From: Actinoplanes sp. NBC_00393
Lineage (GTDB): Bacteria > Actinomycetota > Actinomycetes > Mycobacteriales > Micromonosporaceae
Reading direction: 5' to 3'
Length of the DNA stretch: 64,000 bases
NCBI RefSeq assembly: GCF_036053395.1
Contig: NZ_CP107942.1
Span: 5,050,501 to 5,114,500, forward strand
Made by a program: the position numbers and the translations under genes
In this document: positions 44,472 to 52,945 of the stretch, piece by piece
Layout of the letters: every line of letters starts with the position of its first letter
How positions within the stretch are numbered: position 1 is the stretch's first letter
Notes under the pieces: generated by a model
Database searches by the model: none
The model's input: the letters and a program-made list of their open reading frames with translations, nothing else
What the model was told of the DNA's origin: nothing

Positions 44472-45530
44472 TCAGGCCTGTGCGTCGGAGAGGCGGGCGA
44501 TGGTCGCGGTGGCCCGGTGCACCGCGTTACGCCGGCCGGGTGGGATGACGTCGTCGAGGAAGCCGTAACGCTGGGCCAGGAGGGCCTCGGCGGAGTCCTC
44601 GTGTCGGCGGGTGACGGTGCAGCGGACGGCCTGCCACCAGTCGGCGATGTCGCCCCAGCCCGGTGCGGAGAGCGAACCGCCGAAATGCTGCACCGACAGC
44701 GCAGCGACCAGATTGGCGAAGGCCACCCGGTCGGCGAGCGGCCAGCCGCCCAGCGTGCCGGTGATGAAACCGGCGGTGAAGACGTCGCCGGCGCCGGTCG
44801 GGTCGAGCGCTTCCACCGGCACGCACGGCACGACCGCCACCTCGCCGGTGCCCGAGTCGATCGCGAGCGCGCCGTCCGACCCGCAGGTCACCACGACGAC
44901 CGGGACCAGACCGGAGAGCTTGTCCAGGGCTTGCTGCGGCGAATCGGTACGCGTGTAGCGCATCGCCTCGACCGCATTAGGCAGGAAGGCGTGGCAGTCG
45001 CCGAGTGCGGTCAGCACGTCGCAGGACCACTGGTCGGTCTCGTCCCACCCGACATCCGCGAACACCATGGTGCCCGCGGCGCCGGCCCGGTGCACCCAGC
45101 CGATCCCGGTGCCGGAGAGGCTCACCGCCGCGCTGCGGGCCGCGGGCAGTCCGTTGACCAGGCCGTCGGCGTCAGTGGGCAGCGGATGGCCGTGGGTGAT
45201 CATGCTGCGATCCCGGTCGTACGCCAAGGAGACGGTGACCGGGGAGTGCCAGTCGTCGACCCGCTTCGACGCGGAGAGGTCGATCCCCTCCTGGCGGCTC
45301 AGCACCCGGTGGCAGAACTCGCCGTAGGCGTCGGAGCTGAGCGCCGTCCCGAGGCCGGTGTGCAGACCCAGCCGGCTCGCGGCCACCGCCAGGTTGGCGA
45401 CGCCACCCGGGCAGGAGCCCATCCCGGACGCCCACACCTCGGTGCCGGGGCCGGGCAACTCTCGGAGGCCGGTGAAGATGACGTCGAGATACACCACCCC
45501 CGGCACGAACAGATCGAGCTGTCCACCCAT
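44472..45530 (-). CDS. PfkB-family carbohydrate kinase
   Basis: A 352-residue ribokinase-type sugar kinase. It has the N-terminal GVVYLDVIFTGL, the substrate loop PGGVANLAVAASRLG, and the C-terminal signature DPTGAGDVFTAGFITG with catalytic Asp and anion hole. The GH4 gene follows one base later, so the two are co-transcribed; the kinase could phosphorylate a sugar for, or released by, the glycosidase. Substrate not determined. Confidence 0.87.
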   Translation of the reverse strand: MGGQLDLFVPGVVYLDVIFTGLRELPGPGTEVWASGMGSCPGGVANLAVAASRLGLHTGLGTALSSDAYGEFCHRVLSRQEGIDLSASKRVDDWHSPVTVSLAYDRDRSMITHGHPLPTDADGLVNGLPAARSAAVSLSGTGIGWVHRAGAAGTMVFADVGWDETDQWSCDVLTALGDCHAFLPNAVEAMRYTRTDSPQQALDKLSGLVPVVVVTCGSDGALAIDSGTGEVAVVPCVPVEALDPTGAGDVFTAGFITGTLGGWPLADRVAFANLVAALSVQHFGGSLSAPGWGDIADWWQAVRCTVTRRHEDSAEALLAQRYGFLDDVIPPGRRNAVHRATATIARLSDAQA

Positions 45531-45573
45531 TGGCCGATCTTACCCCTCTCCCGATCGGGTCAGTATTGATTGA

Positions 45574-46206
45574 TCACCGGGCGCGGCGAAGGTCGGAATG
45601 GGCAGCACGCAGGGTGTCCGCGGCCCGGTCGGTGCCCGGCGGGCGAGCCTCGTCCAGCATGCGCCACGCCTCGTCCAAAGCCTGGGACAGCTCCCGGATC
45701 CGGGTGGCGTGCTGCCGGCGGACGTCCTCCCGCACCTTCTCGATGCGCCGCAACCATCCGGCCGCGGCCTGCTCCCCACCAGCCTGCACCACCGGCGCGA
45801 CCGAAACCGCCGCCGGCAAGGAAGAGGAGGAAGAGGAGGAGGAGGAGGAGGAGGAAGGAGCCGAACGCGCGGGCGAAGAAGGAGCCGGAGCCGAAGGCAC
45901 GGACGACGAAGAAGCCGGGGAAGAAGACGGACCTGAAGGCGGGGCCGAGGGAAGAGACGAAGCCCGGGGTGAAGGCAAAGCCGCCGAAGAGGGCGGCCCC
46001 CACGAGCCCGCCCGCGGTGGTGGCGCCGGCCCGGTGCCCAGCACATCACCCGGCGGCACGATGGCGGCGACCGGCCGCCCACCATCCACCACGATCGTGA
46101 CCTGCCCGGTCACCCCGGTGACCCGGACGAGTTGCTGGAACCGCAGGCGCGCCTCGGCGACCGAAAGCTCGAGCCGGCGGCGAATCGGTGTAGCTGGTTC
46201 TCCCAT
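45574..46206 (-). CDS. Phd/YefM-like N-terminal domain with poly-Ser linker and helical tail
   Basis: A 210-residue protein of three visible parts. Residues about 8-58 (RRRLELSVAEARLRFQQLVR, then VTIVVDGGRPVAAIVPPGDV) resemble the Phd/YefM antitoxin fold. A long Pro/Ser/Ala linker includes about twelve consecutive Ser encoded by GAG/GGA-rich repeats on the plus strand (45820-45860). The C-terminus is a charged helix (RRIEKVREDVRRQHATRIRE and on). The ATG at 46206 is chosen because the N-terminal domain starts there. No toxin gene (RelE, Doc or PIN) is adjacent, so it may be an orphan DNA-binding protein rather than an antitoxin. Confidence 0.65.
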   Translation of the reverse strand: MGEPATPIRRRLELSVAEARLRFQQLVRVTGVTGQVTIVVDGGRPVAAIVPPGDVLGTGPAPPPRAGSWGPPSSAALPSPRASSLPSAPPSGPSSSPASSSSVPSAPAPSSPARSAPSSSSSSSSSSSSLPAAVSVAPVVQAGGEQAAAGWLRRIEKVREDVRRQHATRIRELSQALDEAWRMLDEARPPGTDRAADTLRAAHSDLRRAR

Positions 46207-46273
46207 ACCGCGATGATGCCGCCCACCTATGACATTTTTCGGCGCAGCGACCACCAGCGGTACCGAATCAGGA

Positions 46274-46305
46274 GCCCGTGGCCCAGCAGACGCCGGACCA
46301 CGGGC
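46274..46305 (-). terminator. Hairpin after the GAF-domain gene
   Basis: GCCCGTGG (46274-46281) pairs with CCACGGGC (46298-46305), 11 bases beyond the stop of the GAF gene on the minus strand. The loop is long (16 nt), so it is only a moderate terminator candidate. Confidence 0.45.
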
Positions 46306-46316
46306 ACCCCGAATCC

Positions 46317-46826
46317 TCAAGCAGTGCGGTAGGCGTCCAGCAAGCGCATCACCTTCTCGCCCCCATCGGTCAGGACAGCCAGGTCCACGTCGGTGAAGAT
46401 CCGTGGCCGCGGGTCGATCACGCAATGCGCGCCCAGCACATGCCCACCCTGGCCCACCAACGGCACCCCGAGATAGCTGCGCAGGCCCGTCATCTGCAGG
46501 AACGGATTGCCGGAATGCCGCGGATCAGACCGCCCATCCGTCACGCAGTACGGCTCGCCGGTCAGCACGGTCTGCGTACACATCGCCCATTCCGCCGGCG
46601 CGCCCTGGACGTCCGCGACCCAGCCGGACACGCCGTGCGCGCCGAGGATGAACTGGGAGCTGTCCAGGATGACCGACACCAGGGAGACCTGGGCTTCGAG
46701 GAGCGTCGCGCTGCGCTGGGCGACCGCGTCGAGGCTGGTTCGCAGGTCGGTGTTGAGCAGGTCGTATCCGGCGAGGTGCCGCATCCGCGCGGGGTCGCCG
46801 AGACGGTCGAAGAGTTCGGTCTGCAA
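46317..46826 (-). CDS. GAF-domain protein
   Basis: A 169-residue protein that is essentially one GAF domain: LDAVAQRSATLLEAQVSLVSVILDSSQFILGAHG in parts (AQRSATLLEAQVSLVSVI; SSQFILGAHGVSGWV), CTQTVLTGEPYCVTD, GLRSYLGVPLVGQGGHVLGAHCVIDPRPR. No output domain follows. One base after the small gene upstream and close to the chemoreceptor, so it may be a soluble sensor feeding the same pathway. Ligand unknown. Confidence 0.85.
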   Translation of the reverse strand: MQTELFDRLGDPARMRHLAGYDLLNTDLRTSLDAVAQRSATLLEAQVSLVSVILDSSQFILGAHGVSGWVADVQGAPAEWAMCTQTVLTGEPYCVTDGRSDPRHSGNPFLQMTGLRSYLGVPLVGQGGHVLGAHCVIDPRPRIFTDVDLAVLTDGGEKVMRLLDAYRTA

Positions 46827-46827
46827 G

Positions 46828-47085
46828 TCAGCTCCTGGTCATGTCGTGCGCTGCGGTGAGATGCGTGTGGGAGTTGAGCCGGATCTGCAGGGCGAGGGCG
46901 CAGAGCCGGGTCGTGGCGTCCGATGTGGCCATCAGATCGAGCAGCCGCTCGATTCCGGGCTGGGGGCCGGCCGCGTGCAGCAACTGGTCCCAGACCCGCG
47001 GGCCGTCGCCGGCGTGTACCCGCAGGACGGCGGCGCGGGCGTCGTCGACGGTCGGCCGGGCCAGGCCGTAGGGCGAGGAATCCAT
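46828..47085 (-). CDS. Small helical protein in the chemoreceptor cluster
   Basis: An 85-residue protein of unknown function, mostly helical (DDARAAVLRVHAGDGPRVWDQLLHAAG; IERLLDLMATSDATTRLCALALQIRL). A weak GGAG precedes the ATG. It lies 26 bases after the chemoreceptor gene and one base before the GAF gene, so it is probably a real cistron of that operon. Confidence 0.6.
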   Translation of the reverse strand: MDSSPYGLARPTVDDARAAVLRVHAGDGPRVWDQLLHAAGPQPGIERLLDLMATSDATTRLCALALQIRLNSHTHLTAAHDMTRS

Positions 47086-47111
47086 GATGAGAGGGCTCCC
47101 GGAGTGAGAGG

Positions 47112-48743
47112 TCAGTGGCGGAAGCCGCCGACGAGGTTGGTCAGATCACCGGCGAGCCGGGTGAGGTCGACCGCGGCCTGCTGCGTGGCCCGGGCGCCGT
47201 CTGCGGTCGCGGCTGCGACCTCGGCAACCCCGGAGACGGTACGAGCGACCTCTCCACTGCTGGTCGCAGCGTCCGCAACGGAGCGGCTCATCTCCCCCGT
47301 GGTCGCCGTCTGCTCCTCCACCGCCGACGCGATCGTCGTCGTGTAGTCGCCGATCCGCTGGATCACCTGGGTGATCTCGCCGATCGCCGACGCCGCGGAG
47401 TCGCTGGACACCTGGATGGCGCCGATCCGCTCGGTGATCTCCTCGGTCGCCTTGGCGGTCTGCTGCGCCAGTTCCTTGACCTCACCGGCCACCACCGCGA
47501 AGCCTTTGCCGAGCTCACCGGCCCGGGCTGCCTCGATGGTCGCGTTGAGGGCCAGCAGGTTGGTCTGTTCGGCGATGCTGGTGATCAGCCGGACCACGTC
47601 ACCGATCTCGGCGCTGGCCGCGCCCAGTTCGGCGACCTGGTTGTTGGTACGTGCGGCGACGTCCATGCCTTCCTGGGCGACCCGGGCGGCGTCGGAGGCG
47701 TTCGAGGCGATCTCGGCGATCGAGGCGCTCATCTGTTCGGCGCCGGCCGCGATCGACTGCACGCCGGTGTTCACCTCTTCGCTGGCCGAACTGGCCGATC
47801 CGGCCTTGTCGGCGACGTCGGCGGCGCCGCTCTGCAGCTGCGCGCTGACCGCGGAGAGTTCCTCGGAGGCGCCGGCCAGGGTCGACGCGGACCCGCCGAT
47901 GGTGGTGACCGTGTCACGCAGCCGGGTGATCGCGGCGTCCAAGGCCCGGCCCATCCGGCCCGGCTCGTCGCGGGAGGTGAGGCCGGTGCTTCGGGTCAGG
48001 TCGCCGTCGGCGAGTCCTTCGCACACGTCGGTGACCCGGGTCAGGGACCGCACGATGCCGCGGGCCACCATGACGCCCAGGAGCATCGCCACCAGCAGCC
48101 CGCCGACGAGCAGCAGGATCGACTGGAGGCGGCTGCTCTCGTACCCGGATCGGGCTTCCTCGGCGGCCTGCTGCGCGGCGCCCTGCTCGATGCTGGTCAT
48201 CTCGCCCAGGTGTTCTTTGACCTCGTCGACCAGGGAGGCCATCTCGCCGTTGCGGATCTCCACCCAGGTGGCCAGGTCGTTGCGCTGCGACGCCGGGAGC
48301 AGCTCGTCGTCGGCGATCTTCAGAAAGGCCTGCCAGTCGGCCTTCACGTCGTCGACCATGGCGCGCTCGGGGACCGGCCCGGTGGCCTCGTACGCGGCCC
48401 AGGCCGCGTTCACCGCCGCCACGTCGTCGGCGTACTGCTGGGCGTACTTCTGCTTGGTCGCGGAATCCCGGTTGACGGCATGGTTGGAAAGGTCGAGCCG
48501 GGCCTGGGTCATCCCGTTCTGCACGGCGCCGAGCGCCGCCACCCCCAGCACGTTGCTCTGGTAGATCTGCTGGGCGGCGGTGCTGGCGTCACTCAGCGAG
48601 CGCAGACCGAGCACCCCGATCAGCAACGCGACCAGCGCGGCCACGCTGACCGCCACCAGGACCTTGATGTTGACGCTGAGGTCGGTCCAGAATCCGCGGC
48701 TCGGGGCCCGGCTCGTCACCGCCCCAGCAGTCATCGCACTCAT
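47112..48743 (-). CDS. Methyl-accepting chemotaxis protein
   Basis: A 543-residue chemoreceptor. A first helix ([23 protein letters not shown]), an outer four-helix-bundle sensor (about 55-200) and a second helix ([23 protein letters not shown]) lead to a HAMP domain. The long cytoplasmic coiled coil has the signalling tip [35 protein letters not shown] in parts ([35 protein letters not shown]). It should signal to CheA/CheW outside this window, implying motility such as flagellate spores (inference). First gene of a three-gene operon. GGAGGAGAG lies upstream. Confidence 0.93.
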   Translation of the reverse strand: MSAMTAGAVTSRAPSRGFWTDLSVNIKVLVAVSVAALVALLIGVLGLRSLSDASTAAQQIYQSNVLGVAALGAVQNGMTQARLDLSNHAVNRDSATKQKYAQQYADDVAAVNAAWAAYEATGPVPERAMVDDVKADWQAFLKIADDELLPASQRNDLATWVEIRNGEMASLVDEVKEHLGEMTSIEQGAAQQAAEEARSGYESSRLQSILLLVGGLLVAMLLGVMVARGIVRSLTRVTDVCEGLADGDLTRSTGLTSRDEPGRMGRALDAAITRLRDTVTTIGGSASTLAGASEELSAVSAQLQSGAADVADKAGSASSASEEVNTGVQSIAAGAEQMSASIAEIASNASDAARVAQEGMDVAARTNNQVAELGAASAEIGDVVRLITSIAEQTNLLALNATIEAARAGELGKGFAVVAGEVKELAQQTAKATEEITERIGAIQVSSDSAASAIGEITQVIQRIGDYTTTIASAVEEQTATTGEMSRSVADAATSSGEVARTVSGVAEVAAATADGARATQQAAVDLTRLAGDLTNLVGGFRH

Positions 48744-48864
48744 GTCGTCGTCTCTCCTCCGGCACCGGGCCAGCCCCCGCCGACTGCACCCGTACTACTC
48801 CCGTCGGCACAGGTGAGGGGCCTGCTGAGGGCGGGCCCGGCCCGGCGGAAAGGTGAGACCTAAG

Positions 48865-50427
48865 TTACCGGCGGCGGATGCCGGTCACGGCCAGGACCGC
48901 GCCGAGCAGGCAGAGCACGCCGGCGACCAGGGCGGCGGTGTGCACACCGTTGAGGAACGCGGTGGCCGAACCGTCGATGATCGCTGCGCGTACCGAATCG
49001 GTCATCTCCGGCGTGACCGGCGCGACCCCCATCGCCACCGCGTCCTTGGCCTCGGCGAGGCCCTCGGCGGCCGGCGCCGGCAGGCCCGCCTCGGTCAGCG
49101 AGGGCACCAGCGTGCCGGCGACCCGGCTGCTGATCAGCGAGATCAGCACCGACGTGCCGAGCGCGCCGCCGATCTGCAGCATGGTGGCCTGCAGGCCGCC
49201 GGCCACACCGGCGTCCTTGACCGGCGCGTTCCCGACGATCGCCTCGGAGGAGGCGGCCATCACCATGCCGATACCGAGGCCGAGGCCGATGAACGACGGC
49301 CACATCGCCCAGTAACCGGAGTCCGGGCCGAGGAACATCAGACCGAAGGACGCGCCGCCCTGCAGGATCATGCCGAGCGGCATGGTGAGGCGCGGGCCGT
49401 ACCGGTCGGTGAGGGCGGCGCCGAGCGGGGAGGCGACGACCGAGGCGATGCTGAGCGGCAGCGTGAGCACGCCGGCCCAGACCGGGCTGAAGCCGCGGAC
49501 GTTCTGCAGGTACAGCATGATGTAGAAGATCGAGCCGAGCAGCGTGAAGAAGTTGATCGCGGTGATCACGGCGCCGATGGTCAGGGCCGGGCTGCGGAAC
49601 AGGCGCATGGGCAGCAGCGGGTGTTCCCGGCGGGTCTCGTACCAACCGAACAGCACCAGGATCAGCAGTCCGGCGACGATGGTGCCGATGGTGGATCCGG
49701 CGGTCCAGCCCCAGGTCTCGCCCTTGACCACGCCGAAGACCAGGACGAGCAGTCCGGCGGCGAGCAGCAGGACACCGCCGACGTCGAAACGGTGATGACC
49801 GGTGGAGTTCCGGCTCTCCGGCAGCACCAGCGCGCTGAAGATCAGCGCGATGACACCGATCGGCGCGTTGATGTAGAAGACCGATTCCCAGCTGACGTTC
49901 TCCACCAGCAGGCCGCCGACGATCGGGCCGAGCGCGGTGGAGACCGAGGAGACCATCGCCCAGATGCCGACCGCCATGCCGAACTTCTTCGGCGGGAAGA
50001 CGGCCCGCAGCATGCCCAGCGTGTTCGGCATGAGCAGCGCGCCGAAGAAGCCCTGCGCCGCGCGGAACGCGATGACACCCTCGATCGAGCCGGCGAGTCC
50101 GATCGCGACGGACGCCACGGTGAAGCCGGCCACGCCGATCAGGTAGTAGCGACGCCGGCCGAACCGGTCGCCGAGCTTGCCGCCGAGGATCAGCGCGGCG
50201 GCCAGCGCGAGCAGGTAGGAGTTGGTCACCCACTGCAGCTCGGCGGTGCTGGCGCCGAGGTCGCGGCCGATCTCCGGGTTGGCGATCGACACCACGCTGC
50301 CGTCCAGGCCGACCATGAACAGGCCGAACGCGACGGCGATCAGGGACAGCCAGGGATTGCCGCGGCGGCCGGTGGCCACCGGGGGTGCGTGGGCGGGGGT
50401 GGGCGTCTCGGTCACGGTTGAGGGCAT
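48865..50427 (-). CDS. MFS drug efflux transporter, DHA2 (14-TMS) family
   Basis: A 520-residue EmrB/QacA-type exporter with about 14 helices. It has the family motifs FGLFMVGLDGSVVSIANPEIG, ILGGKLGDRFGRRRYYLIG (motif A) and MLRAVFPPKKFGMAVGIWAM. It likely expels cationic or hydrophobic drugs in exchange for protons. I chose ATG at 50427, with GGAG seven bases upstream; two in-frame ATGs lie further up. The marR gene upstream, with an operator and an intercistronic hairpin, regulates it. Confidence 0.9.
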   Translation of the reverse strand: MPSTVTETPTPAHAPPVATGRRGNPWLSLIAVAFGLFMVGLDGSVVSIANPEIGRDLGASTAELQWVTNSYLLALAAALILGGKLGDRFGRRRYYLIGVAGFTVASVAIGLAGSIEGVIAFRAAQGFFGALLMPNTLGMLRAVFPPKKFGMAVGIWAMVSSVSTALGPIVGGLLVENVSWESVFYINAPIGVIALIFSALVLPESRNSTGHHRFDVGGVLLLAAGLLVLVFGVVKGETWGWTAGSTIGTIVAGLLILVLFGWYETRREHPLLPMRLFRSPALTIGAVITAINFFTLLGSIFYIMLYLQNVRGFSPVWAGVLTLPLSIASVVASPLGAALTDRYGPRLTMPLGMILQGGASFGLMFLGPDSGYWAMWPSFIGLGLGIGMVMAASSEAIVGNAPVKDAGVAGGLQATMLQIGGALGTSVLISLISSRVAGTLVPSLTEAGLPAPAAEGLAEAKDAVAMGVAPVTPEMTDSVRAAIIDGSATAFLNGVHTAALVAGVLCLLGAVLAVTGIRRR

Positions 50428-50454
50428 GCGGAACTCCATCAGGCACATCAGGGA

Positions 50455-50478
50455 GCGCCCCGGCGGTGGCCGGGGCGC
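50455..50478 (-). terminator. Hairpin between marR and the MFS gene
   Basis: GCGCCCCGG (50455-50463) pairs with CCGGGGCGC (50470-50478) around a 6-nt loop, within the 76-base intercistronic gap. It may lower expression of the exporter relative to the repressor. Confidence 0.55.
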
Positions 50479-50503
50479 GATCATTCGGGGGTACGCCTAA
50501 AGC

Positions 50504-50947
50504 TCAGCGACCGCTCTCGCGGATGTGGCGCGCGATCTCGGCCAGCGCGGGAAGTGCCGCCTCGACGGCTGCCCGCTGACCCGCGTCCAGGTTCTCCAGG
50601 GCGGCGGTGAGATATCCGGTGAACAGCCCCTGCACCGCGTCGATGCGGTCGCCCGCCTCGTCGGTCGTGTGCAGGCGTACCACCCGGCGGTCCCGCTGGT
50701 CGGGCTCGCGGCGCAGCAGGCCGTCGTTGACCATGGCGGTGACCAGGGCGCTGGCGTTGTTGGGTTTGAGCTGCAGCTCGTCGGCGAGCTCGCGAACCGT
50801 GATGCCCGGCCGGGCCCGGATCTGCCAGAGCGCGACGATCTGCACCTCGGGTGGTTTGGGATGGGTGAAGTCGGTCTGCACCCGGCGGTCCAGACTGCGG
50901 TGCAGCTGGTGCGCGAGGTGCATCAGCGTTATGGCAGTCTCGGTCAC
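50504..50947 (-). CDS. MarR-family regulator
   Basis: A 147-residue winged-helix repressor: PPEVQIVALWQIRARPGITVRELADELQLKPNNASALVTAM in parts (GITVRELADELQLKPNNASA), then the wing RREPDQRDRRVVRLHTTDEA. Asn replaces a Ser often found in the recognition helix. GTG start after GGAGTC. It precedes the MFS exporter and has a perfect operator in its promoter, so it most likely represses both until a drug-like ligand binds. Confidence 0.9.
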   Translation of the reverse strand: MTETAITLMHLAHQLHRSLDRRVQTDFTHPKPPEVQIVALWQIRARPGITVRELADELQLKPNNASALVTAMVNDGLLRREPDQRDRRVVRLHTTDEAGDRIDAVQGLFTGYLTAALENLDAGQRAAVEAALPALAEIARHIRESGR

Positions 50948-50956
50948 GACTCCATT

Positions 50957-50980
50957 ATTAGGTATGTCGGCATACCTAAT
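50957..50980. promoter_or_regulatory. MarR operator, perfect inverted repeat
   Basis: ATTAGGTATG (50957-50966) and CATACCTAAT (50971-50980) are exact complements separated by four bases. The AT-rich site lies ten bases before the marR start and surely overlaps its promoter or start point. Confidence 0.85.
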
Positions 50981-51022
50981 TCAAGCCGATGCAAGGTCGA
51001 TCACTTTCGCTTACGAAAACGG

Positions 51023-51058
51023 GCGGGCGCCGTTCCGGCGTACCGGAAAGGCGCCCGC
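51023..51058 (-). terminator. Terminator of the phosphatase gene
   Basis: GCGGGCGCC (51023-51031) pairs with 51050-51058, and TTCCGG (51033-51038) with CCGGAA (51043-51048), leaving a tetraloop. The two-part stem has one mismatch. It lies 14 bases after the phosphatase stop. Confidence 0.85.
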
Positions 51059-51072
51059 GGCAGGTGTGGAGC

Positions 51073-52203
51073 TCAGCCGATCAGCAGTTGGGCGCGCAGC
51101 GCCCGGAGGTCCTTGGCGCTCAGGCCGAGGCCCGCGCGGAGGTAGTCGTCGAACGTGCCGTACTTCGTGGCGACCTCGTCGAAACCGGCCTGCAGGTAGG
51201 ACTCGCGCACGTCGAGTACAGCCCGGTAACCGGGCCGGATCGCCTCGGGCACCGCGGCCAGGGTCGCGGCGTTGGAGGCGGCCAGGTAGGTGTTGCTCAG
51301 CAGGTAGTCCTGGAACACCGTCTCGCGCGGCACACCCAGCGCGGTCAGCAGCGCGGCGCTGGCCCAGCCGGTCCGGTCCTTGCCGGCCGTGCAGTGGTAG
51401 ACCACGTTGGCGGCCTTGCGGCTGACTGCCGTGGCGAAGAACGTGGCGTACGCGGCGCGGCCCGGCTCGGCGGAGACGAACGCCCGCTCGCCGGCCTCCA
51501 TCATCGCGACACCGCCGGCCTCGGTGGTCAGGTCGATCGTGCCGGTGCCCACGTCCGAGGAGCCGATCACGTTGGCGTGGATGTAGGTGACGCCGGCCGG
51601 GATCCTGTCCGGCGACGCGGCGATCTCCGAGTCGGTGCGGAAGTCGATGTCGGTACGGATGCCGAGCCGCTTCAGCTTGGCCTGGTCGGCGGCGGTGAGC
51701 TTGCCCAGGTCGTTGGCCCGGTACAGCACGCCCATCCGGACCCAGCGGCCGTCAGCCGTACGGTAGCCGCCGGCATCCCGGAAGTTCGGCGCGGACGCGA
51801 GGTGCAGAGACCGGTCGGCCAGGGTGAGCGACTCGCCGCGGTCCGGGACCAGCTCGAACCACCAGCGGTCCGCCTGACCGAGACCGGACACCGTGACGGT
51901 CGCCGTGGCGCCACCCCTGGCGACCGGGTGCCGGTGCGAGATGCGGTCCTGGTCGGTGCCCGCGTAGACGGAGACCCTGCGGGCGTTCTTGGCGGCCCAC
52001 GTGATGGTGAACGTGCCATCGCTGTTCTGGGTCACCGTCGCGGCGGTGAACGGGATGCGGTGGCTCGCGGCCGGCTGGTGGATCGCGACGTGCGCGGTCC
52101 GGTCGGCAGCGAAAGCGGGGACGGTGCCGGCGGCGAGACCGCCGGCCAGGGTGAGGGCACAGGCCGCGCAGGTGGCGGCGAGGCGCTTGTTGATCAACTT
52201 CAC
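51073..52203 (-). CDS. Secreted protein-tyrosine phosphatase-like protein
   Basis: A 376-residue exported protein with signal peptide ending near VPAFAAD. An N-terminal beta-sandwich-like region (about 35-125, TFTITWAAKNARRVSVYAG) precedes the phosphatase domain, which starts at NFRDAGGYRTADGRWVRMGVLYRAND and contains the CX5R loop HCTAGKDRTG near 275. This is the bacterial tyrosine phosphatase/ dual-specificity type related to mycobacterial MptpB, which acts on phospho-amino acids and phosphoinositides. The conserved DFR segment (DIDFRTDSEI) is present. Substrate in the surroundings is unknown. Confidence 0.9.
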   Translation of the reverse strand: MKLINKRLAATCAACALTLAGGLAAGTVPAFAADRTAHVAIHQPAASHRIPFTAATVTQNSDGTFTITWAAKNARRVSVYAGTDQDRISHRHPVARGGATATVTVSGLGQADRWWFELVPDRGESLTLADRSLHLASAPNFRDAGGYRTADGRWVRMGVLYRANDLGKLTAADQAKLKRLGIRTDIDFRTDSEIAASPDRIPAGVTYIHANVIGSSDVGTGTIDLTTEAGGVAMMEAGERAFVSAEPGRAAYATFFATAVSRKAANVVYHCTAGKDRTGWASAALLTALGVPRETVFQDYLLSNTYLAASNAATLAAVPEAIRPGYRAVLDVRESYLQAGFDEVATKYGTFDDYLRAGLGLSAKDLRALRAQLLIG

Positions 52204-52296
52204 GCCTGAGTTGATATGCGGCCGAGCGGACCGGCAGGCGACACTCCACCCAGCACGAAGTAAACAAAGTTCAACTTACTGGCGCGGGGCTTCCGG

Positions 52297-52854
52297 TCAG
52301 GCCACCTTGCGCCCGGCCCGCGGCCGCCCGGCGCTGATATGCGTGGGGTTCGTTGATGCGGCGGGCGGCCGCGGGGCGTTGGAATGCGCGGCGGCCGGAT
52401 GCGTTCGGCGCGTGGCTGCGGGTTGGGTCGTAGCTGGATGGCGAGGCCTCGCCGGGCGCGCGACCGGCGTGATCCGCAGGCGGCGCAGGAAAGGCAGGAA
52501 AGGATCGCCGAAGGTTCGGGCCGCGGTGTTGAGCAGCAGCGCGGCCGCGACCATGCCCACCGCGGGCATGCCGATCAGCAGGGCGATCACCGAGCCGACC
52601 AGGCCGGCCCACACCATCACGCGCAGGCCGATGTCGGCGACCGGGATGCCGCTGGGCCGCTCGCGGGTCCAGATCGGCAGGAACGACGAGGCCAGGGCCA
52701 GCCCGACCGCGCCCAGCACGGCGGCGGCCGTCAGGAAGGCCTGCGGCCAGTGGAAGTGCCGGCCCAGCGCATAACCGCCGGAGAGCACGACGCCGAACCA
52801 CACCTTTCCGAGCGCCCAGCGACCGAGGCTGACCAGCACGTCATCGTTGGCCAT
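52297..52854 (-). CDS. Membrane protein of unknown function
   Basis: A 185-residue protein with four hydrophobic helices in the first 115 residues (WFGVVLSGGYALGRHF; FLTAAAVLGAVGLALASSFLP; IGLRVMVWAGLVGSVIALLIG; VGMVAAALLLNTAA). The last 65 residues are a basic, Pro/Ala/His/Arg-rich tail, which is unusual and probably disordered. No family recognised. Neighbours are transcribed in the same direction but spacing (about 90 bases on each side) suggests separate units. Confidence 0.65.
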   Translation of the reverse strand: MANDDVLVSLGRWALGKVWFGVVLSGGYALGRHFHWPQAFLTAAAVLGAVGLALASSFLPIWTRERPSGIPVADIGLRVMVWAGLVGSVIALLIGMPAVGMVAAALLLNTAARTFGDPFLPFLRRLRITPVARPARPRHPATTQPAATRRTHPAAAHSNAPRPPAASTNPTHISAGRPRAGRKVA

Positions 52855-52945
52855 CGGTGCTCCCCCGCCGCCGGAAAGTCTGCCGTCAGCCTACCGAGCA
52901 GCGAAGCAGACGCGGAACGCTTCGCACAGCGAGCAACGCGGCTTT

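Noticed and set aside
45574..46206. Toxin-antitoxin pair with the Phd-like protein as antitoxin
   Set aside because: Neither neighbour resembles a toxin: one side is a GAF protein, the other a sugar kinase.
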